Assembly (NCBI RefSeq): GCF_000737195.2
Contig: NZ_JALM01000035.1
Span: forward strand, 1 to 64,000
Direction of reading: 5' to 3'
Length of the DNA: 64,000 nucleotides
From: Sciscionella sediminilitoris
GTDB taxonomy: Bacteria; Actinomycetota; Actinomycetes; Mycobacteriales; Pseudonocardiaceae
Shown: positions 17,542-26,016 of the stretch, one piece after another
Layout of the letters: every line of letters begins with the position of its first letter
Position numbering within the stretch: the first letter of the stretch is position 1
Program-made: the position numbers and the translations under genes
The notes under the pieces: model-generated
The model's input: the letters and a program-made list of their open reading frames with translations, nothing else
Told to the model about the DNA's origin: nothing
The model's database searches: none

Positions 17542-17864
17542 CGTACGTGATCGCCGAGCCCTGCGTTGACCTCCTCGACAAGGCCTGCATCGAGGAATGC
17601 CCGGTCGACTGCATCTACGAAGGCGCCCGGATGCTCTACATCCACCCGGACGAGTGCGTCGACTGCGGCGCCTGCGAGCCGGTGTGTCCCGTCGAGGCGA
17701 TCTACTACGAGGACGACGTGCCCGACCAGTGGGCCGCGTACACCAAGGCGAACGTGGACTTCTTCGACGAACTCGGCTCCCCGGGTGGCGCGTCGAAGGT
17801 CGGCAAGGTGGACAAGGACGTCGAGCCGGTGACGAGCCTCCCGCCGCAAGAACACGACGAATGA
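17538..17864 (+). CDS. fdxA: 7Fe ferredoxin
   Basis: A 108-residue ferredoxin with motifs C9-x7-C17-x3-C21-P and C40-x2-C43-x2-C46-x3-C50-P, the pattern of proteins carrying one [3Fe-4S] and one [4Fe-4S] cluster. The acidic C-terminal tail of about 50 residues is typical of the actinobacterial FdxA/FdxC type. It carries low-potential electrons; partners are not shown by the locus. The GTG start has AGGAGAG upstream. The stop overlaps dapC as ATGA, an order conserved in mycobacteria (fdxC-dapC). Confidence 0.95.
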   Translation: MTYVIAEPCVDLLDKACIEECPVDCIYEGARMLYIHPDECVDCGACEPVCPVEAIYYEDDVPDQWAAYTKANVDFFDELGSPGGASKVGKVDKDVEPVTSLPPQEHDE

Positions 17865-18940
17865 GGCTGCCGGACTTTCCCTGGGACAGCCTCGTCCCGC
17901 ACAAGCGCACCGCGGCCGCGCACCCGGACGGGATCGTCGACCTCTCGGTCGGCGCTCCCGTCGACGAGGTGCCCGCGGTGCTCCGGCAAGGCCTGCAGGC
18001 CGGGGCGAACCTGCCCGGTTACCCGGCCACGCACGGCACCCGTGAGCTGCGTGAGGCCGCGGTGGCCGCGCTGGAGCGCCGGTTCGGCATCACCGGCCTC
18101 GAACAGGACGCGGTGCTCCCGACGGTCGGCTCGAAGGAGCTCGTCGCCGGGTTGCCCGCCCAGCTGGGGCTCGGCGCGGACGACGCCGTGGTGATCCCGG
18201 GCCTGGCCTACCCGACCTACGAGGTGGGAGCCTGCCTGGCCGGAGCGGACGTGCTGCGCGCCGAGGACGTCACCGCGCTCGGTGCGGTACGGCCCGCGCT
18301 GGTGTGGCTGAACTCCCCGGCGAACCCGACCGGAAGGGTCGCGGGCGTCGAGGAACTACGGGCGGCCGTGGACTGGGCGCGGGAACGCGGCGCGGTCGTG
18401 GCCTCCGACGAGTGCTACCTCGGCCTGCCCTGGGAGTCCGAACCGGTCTCGGTGCTGCATCCCGAGGTGTGCGGCGGCGACCACACCGGCCTGCTCGCCG
18501 TCCACTCGCTGTCCAAGACCTCGAACCTCGCCGGATACCGGGCCGGGTTCGTCACCGGGGACCCGGAACTGGTCGCCCGGCTGCTGGAGATCCGCAAACA
18601 CGCCGGGCTGATCATGCCGCATCCGGTGCAGCACGCCGTGCTCGCCGCGCTGCGCGACGATGAGCACATCGCGGAACAGCGGGAGCGCTACCGGGCCCGC
18701 CGCGAGCAGCTGTGGAAGGCACTCACCTCGGCGGGCTTCGAGATCACGCACTCGGCCGCGGGCCTGTACCTGTGGGCGAGCGCGGGCGAGGACGCCTGGC
18801 AGACCGTGGAACGCCTGGCCGGACTGGGTATTCTGGTCGCGCCCGGCACCTTCTACGGGCCGAGCGGGGACCGGCACGTGCGGGTGAGCCTGACCGCGAG
18901 CGATGAGCGCATCGAGGCGGCGGCCGGACGGTTGTCCTGA
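17861..18940 (+). CDS. dapC: N-succinyldiaminopimelate aminotransferase
   Basis: A 359-residue fold-type I aminotransferase. NSPANPTGR (151-159), SDECYLG (182-188) and the PLP-lysine K219 in [13 protein letters not shown] are in place. DapC converts N-succinyl-2-amino-6-oxopimelate to N-succinyl-LL-diaminopimelate with glutamate, the step between dapD and dapE, which lie at 24332 and 26017. Its position directly after the ferredoxin gene matches the mycobacterial order and supports DapC over other class I/II aminotransferases. Confidence 0.92.
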   Translation: MRLPDFPWDSLVPHKRTAAAHPDGIVDLSVGAPVDEVPAVLRQGLQAGANLPGYPATHGTRELREAAVAALERRFGITGLEQDAVLPTVGSKELVAGLPAQLGLGADDAVVIPGLAYPTYEVGACLAGADVLRAEDVTALGAVRPALVWLNSPANPTGRVAGVEELRAAVDWARERGAVVASDECYLGLPWESEPVSVLHPEVCGGDHTGLLAVHSLSKTSNLAGYRAGFVTGDPELVARLLEIRKHAGLIMPHPVQHAVLAALRDDEHIAEQRERYRARREQLWKALTSAGFEITHSAAGLYLWASAGEDAWQTVERLAGLGILVAPGTFYGPSGDRHVRVSLTASDERIEAAAGRLS

Positions 18941-19533
18941 GCGATCCCTTCGGTCCCTGGGAACCGTGTACCCCGGAGGAACTCGCCGGGATCCTGGAGC
19001 CGCTGCGGGCGCCGTGGTGGATCGCGGGCGGTCACGGCATCGAGCTCGCCGTGGGCCGTCCGCTGCGCGCGCACGGGGACATCGACGTGCTCCTGCTGCG
19101 CCGCGACCAGGGTGAACTCCAGCGGCTGCTCGCTGACTGGGAGCTCTACGCCGCTGACCCGCCGGGGACCCTGCGTCCATGGCGGGAAGGGGAGTGGCTC
19201 GGCCCGCGGGTGCACGACATCTGGTGCCGCTCCCCGGGCGGGCCGTGGCGAATCCAGGTCCTGTTCGACGAGTCGGATGGCGCCGACTGGGTTTCCCGCC
19301 GGGATCCCCGGCTGCGCAGGAACAGTGCCGGACTCGGCGCGCGGACCGCGCAGGGCATTCCCTACCTGGCCCCGGAGATCGGGTTGTTCTACAAGGCGCA
19401 ACGGCCACGGGCGCGGGACGAGACCGACTTCGCCGCGGCCGCGGGGCTGCTCGGCCCCGCCGCTCGGGACTGGCTGGCCGGTGCGATCGCGGTGAACTAC
19501 GGCGCGGGCCATCCCTGGCTCGCGCGACTCTAG
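18937..19533 (+). CDS. Nucleotidyltransferase-fold protein (aminoglycoside adenylyltransferase-like), CTG start proposed
   Basis: A 198-residue protein. WWIAGGHGIELAVGR followed by HGDIDVLLLRR is the nucleotidyltransferase core, with the Asp pair DID as metal ligands, as in the ANT(2'')-Ia-like family. No ATG, GTG or TTG lies upstream of the WWIAGG motif; the first standard start (GTG 19051) would delete it. Family members typically open with SDPFGPWEP, and here exactly that follows a CTG overlapping the dapC stop as CTGA. I therefore propose CTG initiation coupled to dapC. Loss of the start with decay is the alternative. Substrate unknown. Confidence 0.65.
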   Translation: MSDPFGPWEPCTPEELAGILEPLRAPWWIAGGHGIELAVGRPLRAHGDIDVLLLRRDQGELQRLLADWELYAADPPGTLRPWREGEWLGPRVHDIWCRSPGGPWRIQVLFDESDGADWVSRRDPRLRRNSAGLGARTAQGIPYLAPEIGLFYKAQRPRARDETDFAAAAGLLGPAARDWLAGAIAVNYGAGHPWLARL

Positions 19534-19874
19534 CGGCGCCGGTACCGCACGGTGGCCACGACGATCAGCACGACGCCGATCAGGATGAACAGGCCACCGA
19601 ACACGCCGACGCCGTACTCGGCCTCCGTGCCGCCGGTGACCTGCCCCTTGGCCAGGAAAACGAGTGCGGCGATCCCGATGGCGATCGGCAGCAAACTGCT
19701 GAGCACGGCCCGGGCTGGATGACGCGGCCGGACCGGGGTCATCTCCCGGCCGCCGTACTGCGCCTCGTACGGGTTCTGCCCGGCCGGTGTGCCCTGCTGC
19801 GGCGGTGCCTGCCGGTACGGGTTCGGCGCGTTGTTGTCGTACGGGTTGCCCTGCTGCGGATTCGGCTGGCCCAT
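19530..19874 (-). CDS. Small membrane protein with Asn/Gln/Pro-rich N-terminus
   Basis: A 114-residue protein. Residues 1-45 are rich in Asn, Gln, Pro and Tyr (PYRQAPPQQG), and two membrane helices follow at about 56-75 and 90-108, ending in an Arg-rich tail. Function unknown. The ATG lies 8 nt after TAGGCT (19888 down to 19883), suggesting a leaderless transcript that begins inside the stop region of the upstream TetR gene. The stop overlaps the convergent nucleotidyltransferase. Confidence 0.7.
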   Translation of the reverse strand: MGQPNPQQGNPYDNNAPNPYRQAPPQQGTPAGQNPYEAQYGGREMTPVRPRHPARAVLSSLLPIAIGIAALVFLAKGQVTGGTEAEYGVGVFGGLFILIGVVLIVVATVRYRRR

Positions 19875-19885
19875 GGCGGGAAAGC

Positions 19886-20503
19886 CTAGCCGGTGTCGCG
19901 GGCGTTCAGGGCGCGGTGGACGAACGTGGTGAGCAGGTCGATCGCCTCGGCGCGGGATACCGTGCCGCCGAATCCCGCACTGCGCTGCCAGCTGTCGGTG
20001 AACTTCGTGCACAGGTCGTAGATCGCGCTGATCACCGCGACCGGTTCGCCGGGGAGTGTGCCGCCTGCCTTGGTGACCGCGTCCAGGTGGCTGAACAGAT
20101 CGCTCTGCTGCTCGGTGACGAGTTTCCGCAGCCGGTCCCCGAACTCCTCGTTGACCAGCGCGGCCTGTTCGAGCGCGGCGAGCACGTCCGCGTTGTTCTC
20201 GCTGAACTGCCACCACATCGCGATATGCCAGCGGATGGGCTCCGGATCGGTGAAGTCCGAGCTGTGCCCGGATTCCGGATCGAGGACCTGGTCGTCGCCT
20301 GCCTCGAACAGATCGGTGAGCAGCGCCGAGAGCACGTCTTCCTTGCCGCGGAAGTGGTTGTAGAAGGAACCGGCCGCGCGGCCGGCCGCCGCGGTGATGT
20401 CGGTGATCTTGGTGTTGAGGTAGCCGCGCTCGGCGAACACCCGCCGCGCGGCCTGTTTCAGTGCGGCCTCGGTCTGTTCGGCCCGAATCTTCCGGCTTTC
20501 CAT
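19886..20503 (-). CDS. TetR-family transcriptional regulator
   Basis: A 205-residue repressor-type protein. The N-terminal helix-turn-helix spans about residues 8-54 (DITAAAGRAAGSFYNHFRGKEDVL); the rest is a helical ligand-binding and dimer domain. It is divergent from a flavin monooxygenase gene, and two identical-arm palindromes fill the intergenic region (20533-20561), so it most likely represses the monooxygenase and possibly itself until an inducer binds. The inducer is probably an aromatic or polyketide-like compound, by inference from the target enzyme. Confidence 0.9.
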   Translation of the reverse strand: MESRKIRAEQTEAALKQAARRVFAERGYLNTKITDITAAAGRAAGSFYNHFRGKEDVLSALLTDLFEAGDDQVLDPESGHSSDFTDPEPIRWHIAMWWQFSENNADVLAALEQAALVNEEFGDRLRKLVTEQQSDLFSHLDAVTKAGGTLPGEPVAVISAIYDLCTKFTDSWQRSAGFGGTVSRAEAIDLLTTFVHRALNARDTG

Positions 20504-20532
20504 TTGACGCTGAGCCTAGCAGTCCGGCATAC

Positions 20533-20561
20533 TGAATCTCAATTCACTGAATAATGATTCA
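20533..20561. promoter_or_regulatory. Tandem palindromic operators (TGAAT-N4-ATTCA, two copies)
   Basis: TGAAT-CTCA-ATTCA at 20533-20546 and TGAAT-AATG-ATTCA at 20548-20561 have perfect arms and are spaced 15 bp centre to centre. This AT-rich patch stands out in the GC-rich window. It lies between the TetR start and the AGGAG ribosome-binding site (20564-20568) of the monooxygenase, exactly where a TetR dimer pair would block transcription. Confidence 0.75.
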
Positions 20562-20573
20562 CTAGGAGTGTCG

Positions 20574-22007
20574 ATGTCCCAGGTGCTCATCGCCGGTGCG
20601 GGCCCGACCGGGCTCACCGCGGCGATTTCCCTTGCCAGGGCCGGATGTTCGGTGCGGATCGTGGACGCGGCCGAGCGCCCGTTCAACGGTTCGCGCGGGG
20701 ACGGGCTGCAGCCGCGGACTCTGGAGGTCTTTGACGATCTGGGGGTGGCGCCGCGGGTGCTGGCCGAGGGCGGGCCGCCGCTGCCCACCCGCGTCTACGT
20801 CGGCGGCGTGCTGACCGGGGAGCAGGAGCTGTTTCCGATGCGTGAGCCCACCGCCGCGCTGCCCTATCCGACCGGGTGGTTCTGCCCGCAGTTCCACACC
20901 GAGCTGATCCTGCGCGAGCGGCTCGCCGAGTTCGGGGTGCGAGTCGAGTTCGGTACCGCGCTGACGGAGTTCTCCCAGTCACCGCACGGTGTCTCGGCCG
21001 TTCTCGTCCACAATGGACAGCGCGAGGAATTCGAGGCCGACTACCTCATCGGCGCGGACGGCGGGCGCAGTGCGGTCCGCAAACAGCTCGGCATCGGGTT
21101 CGCGGGCACGACCCGGGAGGATTTCCGGATGCTGCTCGGCGATGTGCGCGCCGAAGGGCTGGACCGTTCGGCGGCGTACTGGTTCGCCCCGTCCGAGGAC
21201 CCGATGAGCGGGGTCGCGCTCACCCCGTTGCCGGGCACCGAGCTGTTCCAGTTCGGCGCCCCGCTCGATCGCCAGGTCGACGAACCGGGCCTCGAGCAGC
21301 TGCGCGACGCGCTCGCCGCAGCTGGCGGCACGGCCGAACTGTCCGGGCTGACCTGGAGCACCGTATGGCGGCCGAACATCCGGATGGCGGAGCGGTTCCG
21401 GGACGGGCGGGTGTTCCTGGCCGGGGACGCCGCGCACGTGCACCCGCCGACCGGCGGCCAGGGCCTGAACACCGGGGTGCAGGACGGGTACAACCTGGGC
21501 TGGAAACTGGCCGCCGTGCTCTCCGGTGCGGATCCGGTCCTGCTGGACAGCTACGAGGCCGAGCGGTTGCCGATCGCGCGCCAGGTCCTCGAACTGTCCA
21601 CCGGGATCATGGCGAAGTACGAGAACGGCGAGGACGACGCCCTCGAACGCGGCGAGGATGTGCAGCAGCTCGGGCTCGGCTACCGGGACAGCGCCCTGTC
21701 GGTGCAGCACGGTGTTCCGCTCGGCGAACTGCGCGCGGGGGACCGGGCACCGGATGGCCTGCTGGTGACCAAACACGGGGAGCGGTTGTTCGACGCGTTG
21801 CGCGGGCCGCATCCGCTCGGGCTCGGCTTCGGGGTGGATGTGGACGCGCTCGGTCAACACGCCTACCGGGTGGACGGCGAACTCCCGCACTACGCGGCGG
21901 GCAGTGGCACCGTGCTGGTGCTCCGCCCGGACGGTTACCTCGGTTATGTGGGTACCTCGGTGGCCGAGGCGGCGGAGTACCGGCGTTCGATCGCGCCGAA
22001 TTCCTGA
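20574..22007 (+). CDS. FAD-dependent aromatic monooxygenase
   Basis: A 477-residue class A flavoprotein monooxygenase. The dinucleotide loop is GAGPTG (residues 8-13), the NADPH/FAD motif GADGGRSAVR lies near 157, and GRVFLAGDAAH near 280 binds FAD ribose. The length and thioredoxin-like C-terminal extension resemble polyketide hydroxylases and rifampicin monooxygenases, so oxidation of an aromatic substrate for detoxification or tailoring is likely. ATG 20574 is chosen because AGGAG sits 5 nt upstream. Controlled by the divergent TetR regulator. Confidence 0.88.
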   Translation: MSQVLIAGAGPTGLTAAISLARAGCSVRIVDAAERPFNGSRGDGLQPRTLEVFDDLGVAPRVLAEGGPPLPTRVYVGGVLTGEQELFPMREPTAALPYPTGWFCPQFHTELILRERLAEFGVRVEFGTALTEFSQSPHGVSAVLVHNGQREEFEADYLIGADGGRSAVRKQLGIGFAGTTREDFRMLLGDVRAEGLDRSAAYWFAPSEDPMSGVALTPLPGTELFQFGAPLDRQVDEPGLEQLRDALAAAGGTAELSGLTWSTVWRPNIRMAERFRDGRVFLAGDAAHVHPPTGGQGLNTGVQDGYNLGWKLAAVLSGADPVLLDSYEAERLPIARQVLELSTGIMAKYENGEDDALERGEDVQQLGLGYRDSALSVQHGVPLGELRAGDRAPDGLLVTKHGERLFDALRGPHPLGLGFGVDVDALGQHAYRVDGELPHYAAGSGTVLVLRPDGYLGYVGTSVAEAAEYRRSIAPNS

Positions 22008-22008
22008 T

Positions 22009-22035
22009 CCTTGCGGACGTTCCCTGTCCGCAAGG
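22009..22035. promoter_or_regulatory. Perfect 10-bp inverted repeat upstream of the flavin oxidase
   Basis: CCTTGCGGAC and GTCCGCAAGG flank a 7-nt spacer in the short gap after the monooxygenase. It ends 5 nt before a TAGCTT hexamer (22041-22046) that lies 6 nt from the next ATG. It has no T-tract, so an operator covering the -35 region is more likely than a terminator. Confidence 0.5.
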
Positions 22036-22052
22036 TGGCCTAGCTTGGCCTT

Positions 22053-23390
22053 ATGACCGAGAAAACAGAACCCAGAATGACCGCTCCGGTGCTGCGTCCC
22101 GGAGATCCGGGCTACGACGAGGAGCGCACCGGTTTCCAGCTGCTCGACCCGCACCACCCGGAACTCATCGTCACGGCGCACGGGGAACAGGACGTTCGCG
22201 AAGCCGTCGGCTATGCCCGCGCGCACGGGCATAGCGTCGCCGTGCAGGCCACCGGGCACGGCCTGACCTCGGCCGCGCAGGACGCGGTGCTGATCAGCAC
22301 CCGGGCGATGACCGAAGTCAGCATCGATCCGGTGGCCCGGACCGCGCGCATCGGGGCGGGTGCCACCTGGCGGCAGGTCATCGAGGCGAGCGCCCCGCAC
22401 GGGCTCGCCCCGCTGTCCGGCAGTTTCCCCGGAGTCGGCGCGGTGTCCTACACGGCGAACGGCGGAATCGGCCTGCTGGCCCGTCGCTACGGGTTCGCCG
22501 CCGATCACGTGCGCGCGGTCGAACTGGTCACCGCGGACGGCGCACTGTCGCGCCGCACCGAGGGCGATGAGCTGTTCTGGGCGGTGCGCGGCGGCGGGGG
22601 CAACTTCGGCGTGATCACCGCGATGGAGATCGGTCTGATGCCGGTGCGGCGGCTCTATGGCGGGGTACTGTACCTCGATCTGGAACGCAGCCCGGATGTG
22701 ATCGAGGAGTGGCTTCGCTGGACCGAGACGGTGCCCAGGACCGTCACCTCCGCGCTGGCGATGCTGCCCTTCCCGGACTTGGACGGAGTGCCGGAACCGT
22801 TGCGCGGCAAGCGGATCGCCCAGCTACAGCTGGCGCTGCTCGAAGAGCCCGAGGATGCCGAGCGGATCCTGGCGCCATTGCGTGCCCTGCCGGGGCAGGT
22901 GCTCGACACGCTGCGCGAGCTGCCCTACACCGAATCCGGCGCGGTGTTCGCCGAGCCCGGTCAGCCGCACGCGTACCGTTCGGCGAACCGCTTGCTGAGC
23001 GCGGTCGACCCGGCCGCGGCGCGCTCGCTGGCCGAACTCAGCTCCGCGGAACAGCCGGTGATGTGCGTGACCCAGCTGCGCCATCTCGGCGGGGCACTCG
23101 CCGAGCCGGTGGACAACGCGGTTCCGCACCGGGAGGCGAAGTACCTGCTCGGCGTGTTGTCCCCGGTCGAGCCGGGACAGGTCGAGCTCGTGCGCGCGCT
23201 GCACCGGGACGCGCTCGCCCCGTTCGAGTCCGCCGCGCTCGGGCCCGCGCTCGGGTTCACCTTCGACGAGCTCGACCAGGACACGGTGCGGGCGGGATAC
23301 GGGGCGCGGTACCCGAGGCTCGCGGAGCTCAAGGCGGCCCATGATCCGGAGAACCTGTTCCGGCACAACCACAACATCCGGGCGCGCTGA
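22053..23390 (+). CDS. FAD-linked oxidase (berberine-bridge-type)
   Basis: A 445-residue oxidase. The PCMH-type FAD domain (about 35-205) includes ATGHGL with the His that can bind FAD covalently, and the C-terminal BBE segment ends in NLFRHNHNI. The second covalent anchor (Cys) seen in bicovalent members is absent (SFPGVGAVSYTANGG), so attachment would be through one residue at most. Substrates of this family are sugars, alkaloids and polyketides. The ATG lies 6 nt after TAGCTT, suggesting its own leaderless promoter, although an in-frame ATG eight codons later exists. It may act with the preceding monooxygenase. Confidence 0.87.
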   Translation: MTEKTEPRMTAPVLRPGDPGYDEERTGFQLLDPHHPELIVTAHGEQDVREAVGYARAHGHSVAVQATGHGLTSAAQDAVLISTRAMTEVSIDPVARTARIGAGATWRQVIEASAPHGLAPLSGSFPGVGAVSYTANGGIGLLARRYGFAADHVRAVELVTADGALSRRTEGDELFWAVRGGGGNFGVITAMEIGLMPVRRLYGGVLYLDLERSPDVIEEWLRWTETVPRTVTSALAMLPFPDLDGVPEPLRGKRIAQLQLALLEEPEDAERILAPLRALPGQVLDTLRELPYTESGAVFAEPGQPHAYRSANRLLSAVDPAAARSLAELSSAEQPVMCVTQLRHLGGALAEPVDNAVPHREAKYLLGVLSPVEPGQVELVRALHRDALAPFESAALGPALGFTFDELDQDTVRAGYGARYPRLAELKAAHDPENLFRHNHNIRAR

Positions 23391-23394
23391 GCGG

Positions 23395-24321
23395 TCAGCG
23401 CAGCAGGGCCCTGGTCGCCTCGTCCAGCCTGAGCCAGGCCGGATGCCAGGCGTCCCGGGCGGCGCGCCTGCCCGCCTCCTCGCGCTCGGCGATCCGGCCG
23501 ACCGCGAAGGCCGCGGCCGGGTCCGCGTTCGGCAGGAAGGCGCGGATCTCCTCCTCGGCGACGCAGGCATCCTGGTGTTCGCCGAGGATGTCCTGCAGTT
23601 CGGCGGCCGCCCGGACCGCCCGCTTCGCGGGTTTGCCCGCCGTCGCGCGGATCATCTCGGTGCCGTAGCGCAGCTTCTTCACCTTGATGCGCAGCGCGTG
23701 CAGATCCTCGTCCGCCGGTTCGGGGCCGAGCGCCTCGACCGCGCGGCGCAGTTTGCGGTGCGGCCTGGCGAGCACATCCTTGGGAGTGACCGGCTTGGCG
23801 GGTTTGGCCTTCTTCTTTTCCTGGCGCGCGGGAACCCCGGCGTTCACCGTGTCCACCAGCCTCGCGAGCAGGGCGGGGTAGCTCGGCGCGTCGAGCGCGG
23901 CCAGCATCCGCCGTCGCGCCGAACCACGGCGCCGGGTCAGCCTGGTCACCAGGGCGCGCGCGGGCCGTTGATCAGGTTCGGGGAGCTCGGCGATGTGCGC
24001 CCGGAACCGTTCGATCAGCACGTCGAGGTCACGGACCGGCCCGAGCGCGCGGCCCAGCGAGCCCAGTTCGGCGCGCAGCTCATCGGTCCACTCCGGATCG
24101 AGGCTCGCCTTGTTCTCCCCGAGCACCGAACGCATCCGGCGCACCGCGACCCGCATCTGGTGCAGGTCCTCGGGATCCGAACCGTCCCTGGTACCCGGGT
24201 CGTGGTCGAGCAGATCGCGCAGCCTGCGATCCAGGGTGGCGTGGACCTGGCCGGGCACCCCGGCCTGCCTGGTCTGCTCGACCGGTTCGCCCAGCCGTTC
24301 GCGCACCGTCCGGAGGTCCAT
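23395..24321 (-). CDS. CHAD-domain protein
   Basis: A 308-residue, strongly basic helical protein with the conserved His-containing alpha-helical domain. Typical motifs are LHQMRVAVRRMRS near residue 54 and LHALRIKVKKLRYGTEM near 210, which form the positively charged channel. CHAD proteins bind inorganic polyphosphate and localise to polyP granules. A Lys-rich insert (RQEKKKAKPAKPVTPK) separates the two halves. No CYTH phosphatase domain is attached. The ATG lies 7 nt after TAGACT (24334 down to 24329), which suggests a leaderless mRNA. Confidence 0.88.
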   Translation of the reverse strand: MDLRTVRERLGEPVEQTRQAGVPGQVHATLDRRLRDLLDHDPGTRDGSDPEDLHQMRVAVRRMRSVLGENKASLDPEWTDELRAELGSLGRALGPVRDLDVLIERFRAHIAELPEPDQRPARALVTRLTRRRGSARRRMLAALDAPSYPALLARLVDTVNAGVPARQEKKKAKPAKPVTPKDVLARPHRKLRRAVEALGPEPADEDLHALRIKVKKLRYGTEMIRATAGKPAKRAVRAAAELQDILGEHQDACVAEEEIRAFLPNADPAAAFAVGRIAEREEAGRRAARDAWHPAWLRLDEATRALLR

Positions 24322-24331
24322 GGCCGCCAGT

Positions 24332-25303
24332 CTAGTTGGCGTGCAGGGCCTCGTTCAGCTCCACGACGGCACCTTCCCGGTGCACGACCTCGACCGCGCC
24401 GTTCGCGGAATTGCGGCGCAGCAACAGGTTGCTACCCGAGAGGTCACGGGCCTTGACGATGGTGCCGTCCGGGAGGGTGACCTTGGTCCCCGCGGTGACG
24501 TACAGCCCGGCCTCCACCACGCAGTCGTCGCCGAGCGAGATGCCCACCCCGCCGTTGGCGCCGATGAGGCAGCGCTCCCCGATGGAGATGACCTCTTTGC
24601 CGCCGCCGGAGAGGGTGCCCATGATCGAGGCGCCACCGCCGATATCCGAGCCGTCACCGACCACGACACCGGCCGAGATGCGTCCCTCGACCATCGAGGC
24701 GCCCAGCGTGCCCGCGTTGTAGTTGACGAAGCCCTCGTGCATCACCGTGGTGCCCGGGGACAGGTGCGCGCCGAGCCGGACCCGGTCCGCATCGCAGATG
24801 CGCACCCCGGTCGGGGTGACGTAGTCGACCATGCGCGGGAACTTGTCCACCCCGTAGACGGTGACCGTGCCCCTGGCTCGCAGCCGCAGCCGGGTCGCCT
24901 CGAAACCGTCCACCGGGCACGGACCGTGGTTCGTCCAGACCACATTGGACAGTTTGCCGAACACGCCGTCCATGTTGATCGTGCGCGGGGCGACCAGCCG
25001 GTGCGAGAGCAGGTGCAGGCGCAGGTACACGTCGTGCGCGTCCACCGGCGCGGCGGCCAGATCCGCGATCACCGTGCGCACCGCGACCACGGACACTCCG
25101 CGCGAGGTGTCCTCGCCGAGCAGCCCTGCTCCCGCCGCGCCGAGTTCGCTCTCGGTCTCGGCAGGGGAGAGCCGGGTGGTCCCGGCCGTCGCGTCCGCTC
25201 CGGCGCCGATCGCAGGGGCGGGGTACCAGGTGTCCAGCACGGAACCGTCGTCGGCGATGGTGGCCAGGCCGACGCCGTGCGCGCTCGAAGTTTCGGCAGT
25301 CAC
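24332..25303 (-). CDS. dapD: Tetrahydrodipicolinate N-succinyltransferase
   Basis: A 323-residue left-handed beta-helix enzyme of the actinobacterial DapD type. It adds succinyl from succinyl-CoA to tetrahydrodipicolinate, the step before DapC. The hexapeptide-repeat region runs from about residue 170 to 290 ([40 protein letters not shown]). The GTG start is 8 nt after TACCGT (25317 down to 25312) with no Shine-Dalgarno, consistent with a leaderless message. Divergent arrangement with dapE two genes away is conserved in mycobacteria. Confidence 0.94.
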   Translation of the reverse strand: MTAETSSAHGVGLATIADDGSVLDTWYPAPAIGAGADATAGTTRLSPAETESELGAAGAGLLGEDTSRGVSVVAVRTVIADLAAAPVDAHDVYLRLHLLSHRLVAPRTINMDGVFGKLSNVVWTNHGPCPVDGFEATRLRLRARGTVTVYGVDKFPRMVDYVTPTGVRICDADRVRLGAHLSPGTTVMHEGFVNYNAGTLGASMVEGRISAGVVVGDGSDIGGGASIMGTLSGGGKEVISIGERCLIGANGGVGISLGDDCVVEAGLYVTAGTKVTLPDGTIVKARDLSGSNLLLRRNSANGAVEVVHREGAVVELNEALHAN

Positions 25304-25330
25304 GGTAGGAAACGGTAGCCGGTCAGGATG

Positions 25331-25491
25331 GAGCGCGTCCGGGGGCCCTCATCCGTCGCGAGCGGGAGACAGATCGGATGCGTCGTAAGGCGGAGGAAGG
25401 AGCCATAGCGGGGTTCCATGGCGACTGACGACAACGCCGCGAGGCGCTGATCTGGCCCCCGCAGCAGGATACCGGGCCGCCAGGCGTGCTC
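25331..25491 (-). repeat. Degraded copy of a non-coding MITE-like element (copy A)
   Basis: Read on the minus strand this 161-bp segment aligns along its length with 42583-42771: shared blocks include CCTGCTGCG, GCGCCTCGCGGCG, CGCTATGGCTC, TCCTCCGCCTT and CCCGCTCGCGACGG. It lacks about 30 bp present in the other copy. The ends keep the same termini with mostly transition differences (GCACGCCTGG for GCGCGTCTGA). It directly abuts the TAG stop of the lipoprotein gene, as copy B abuts the TAG stop of the MarR gene. No ORF is visible inside. Confidence 0.65.
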
Positions 25492-25932
25492 CTACTTGCC
25501 CGGCGCCGGGTAGAGCTGGTCGTAGACCTTCTGCATGCCCGAGCGGGTGGTCTGCAGCGCCTGGGCGCAGACATCCGTTTTGCTCGGGATGACCCGCTTG
25601 TCCGCCGGGCCGCACTGGTTCGCGTTGTACTCCCGCATCCCCTTGCCGAGTTCGTCCGAGGCGGCGCGCACCGAGCCGGGTTTGCCGGGCAGCGCGTCCT
25701 TGACCGCGTTGGCGGTCCCGACCAGTTCGACGAAGAACTTGTTGCACGCGGGGTAGACCTTGCGCGGATCGGATGTGAAGCACTCGTCGGCCATCATCGC
25801 CTCGAGTTTGCCGCGCAGCGCGACCGGATCGGTGTTGTGCTGCTGGTGCGGTGCGGGGCCGCCGCTGCCCGCGCCGCCGCAACCGGCGAGCAGCAGGGCG
25901 AGGCCCGCGAGGAAGACGGTCGCTCGACGCAT
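25492..25932 (-). CDS. Secreted lipoprotein, unknown function
   Basis: A 146-residue protein with an N-terminal lipoprotein signal ending in the lipobox LLAGC (Cys at residue 18). The mature part is helical and contains four further Cys (ECFTS, ACNKF, QCGPA, VCAQ) that could form two disulfides. No family is recognised. AAGGAG lies about 9 nt before the ATG. It is divergent from dapE. Confidence 0.75.
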   Translation of the reverse strand: MRRATVFLAGLALLLAGCGGAGSGGPAPHQQHNTDPVALRGKLEAMMADECFTSDPRKVYPACNKFFVELVGTANAVKDALPGKPGSVRAASDELGKGMREYNANQCGPADKRVIPSKTDVCAQALQTTRSGMQKVYDQLYPAPGK

Positions 25933-26016
25933 CGGGTGGGACTCCTTTCGGATGCGTCCACGGTACGCACCGGGGCCCGGGCACCGGCGCGCGGTATGCC
26001 AGTACGGTTGCCCGAT

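Noticed and set aside
20574-23390. Monooxygenase plus flavin oxidase as part of a biosynthetic gene cluster
   Set aside because: No polyketide synthase, NRPS, terpene or RiPP genes are in the window, and flanking genes are primary metabolism.
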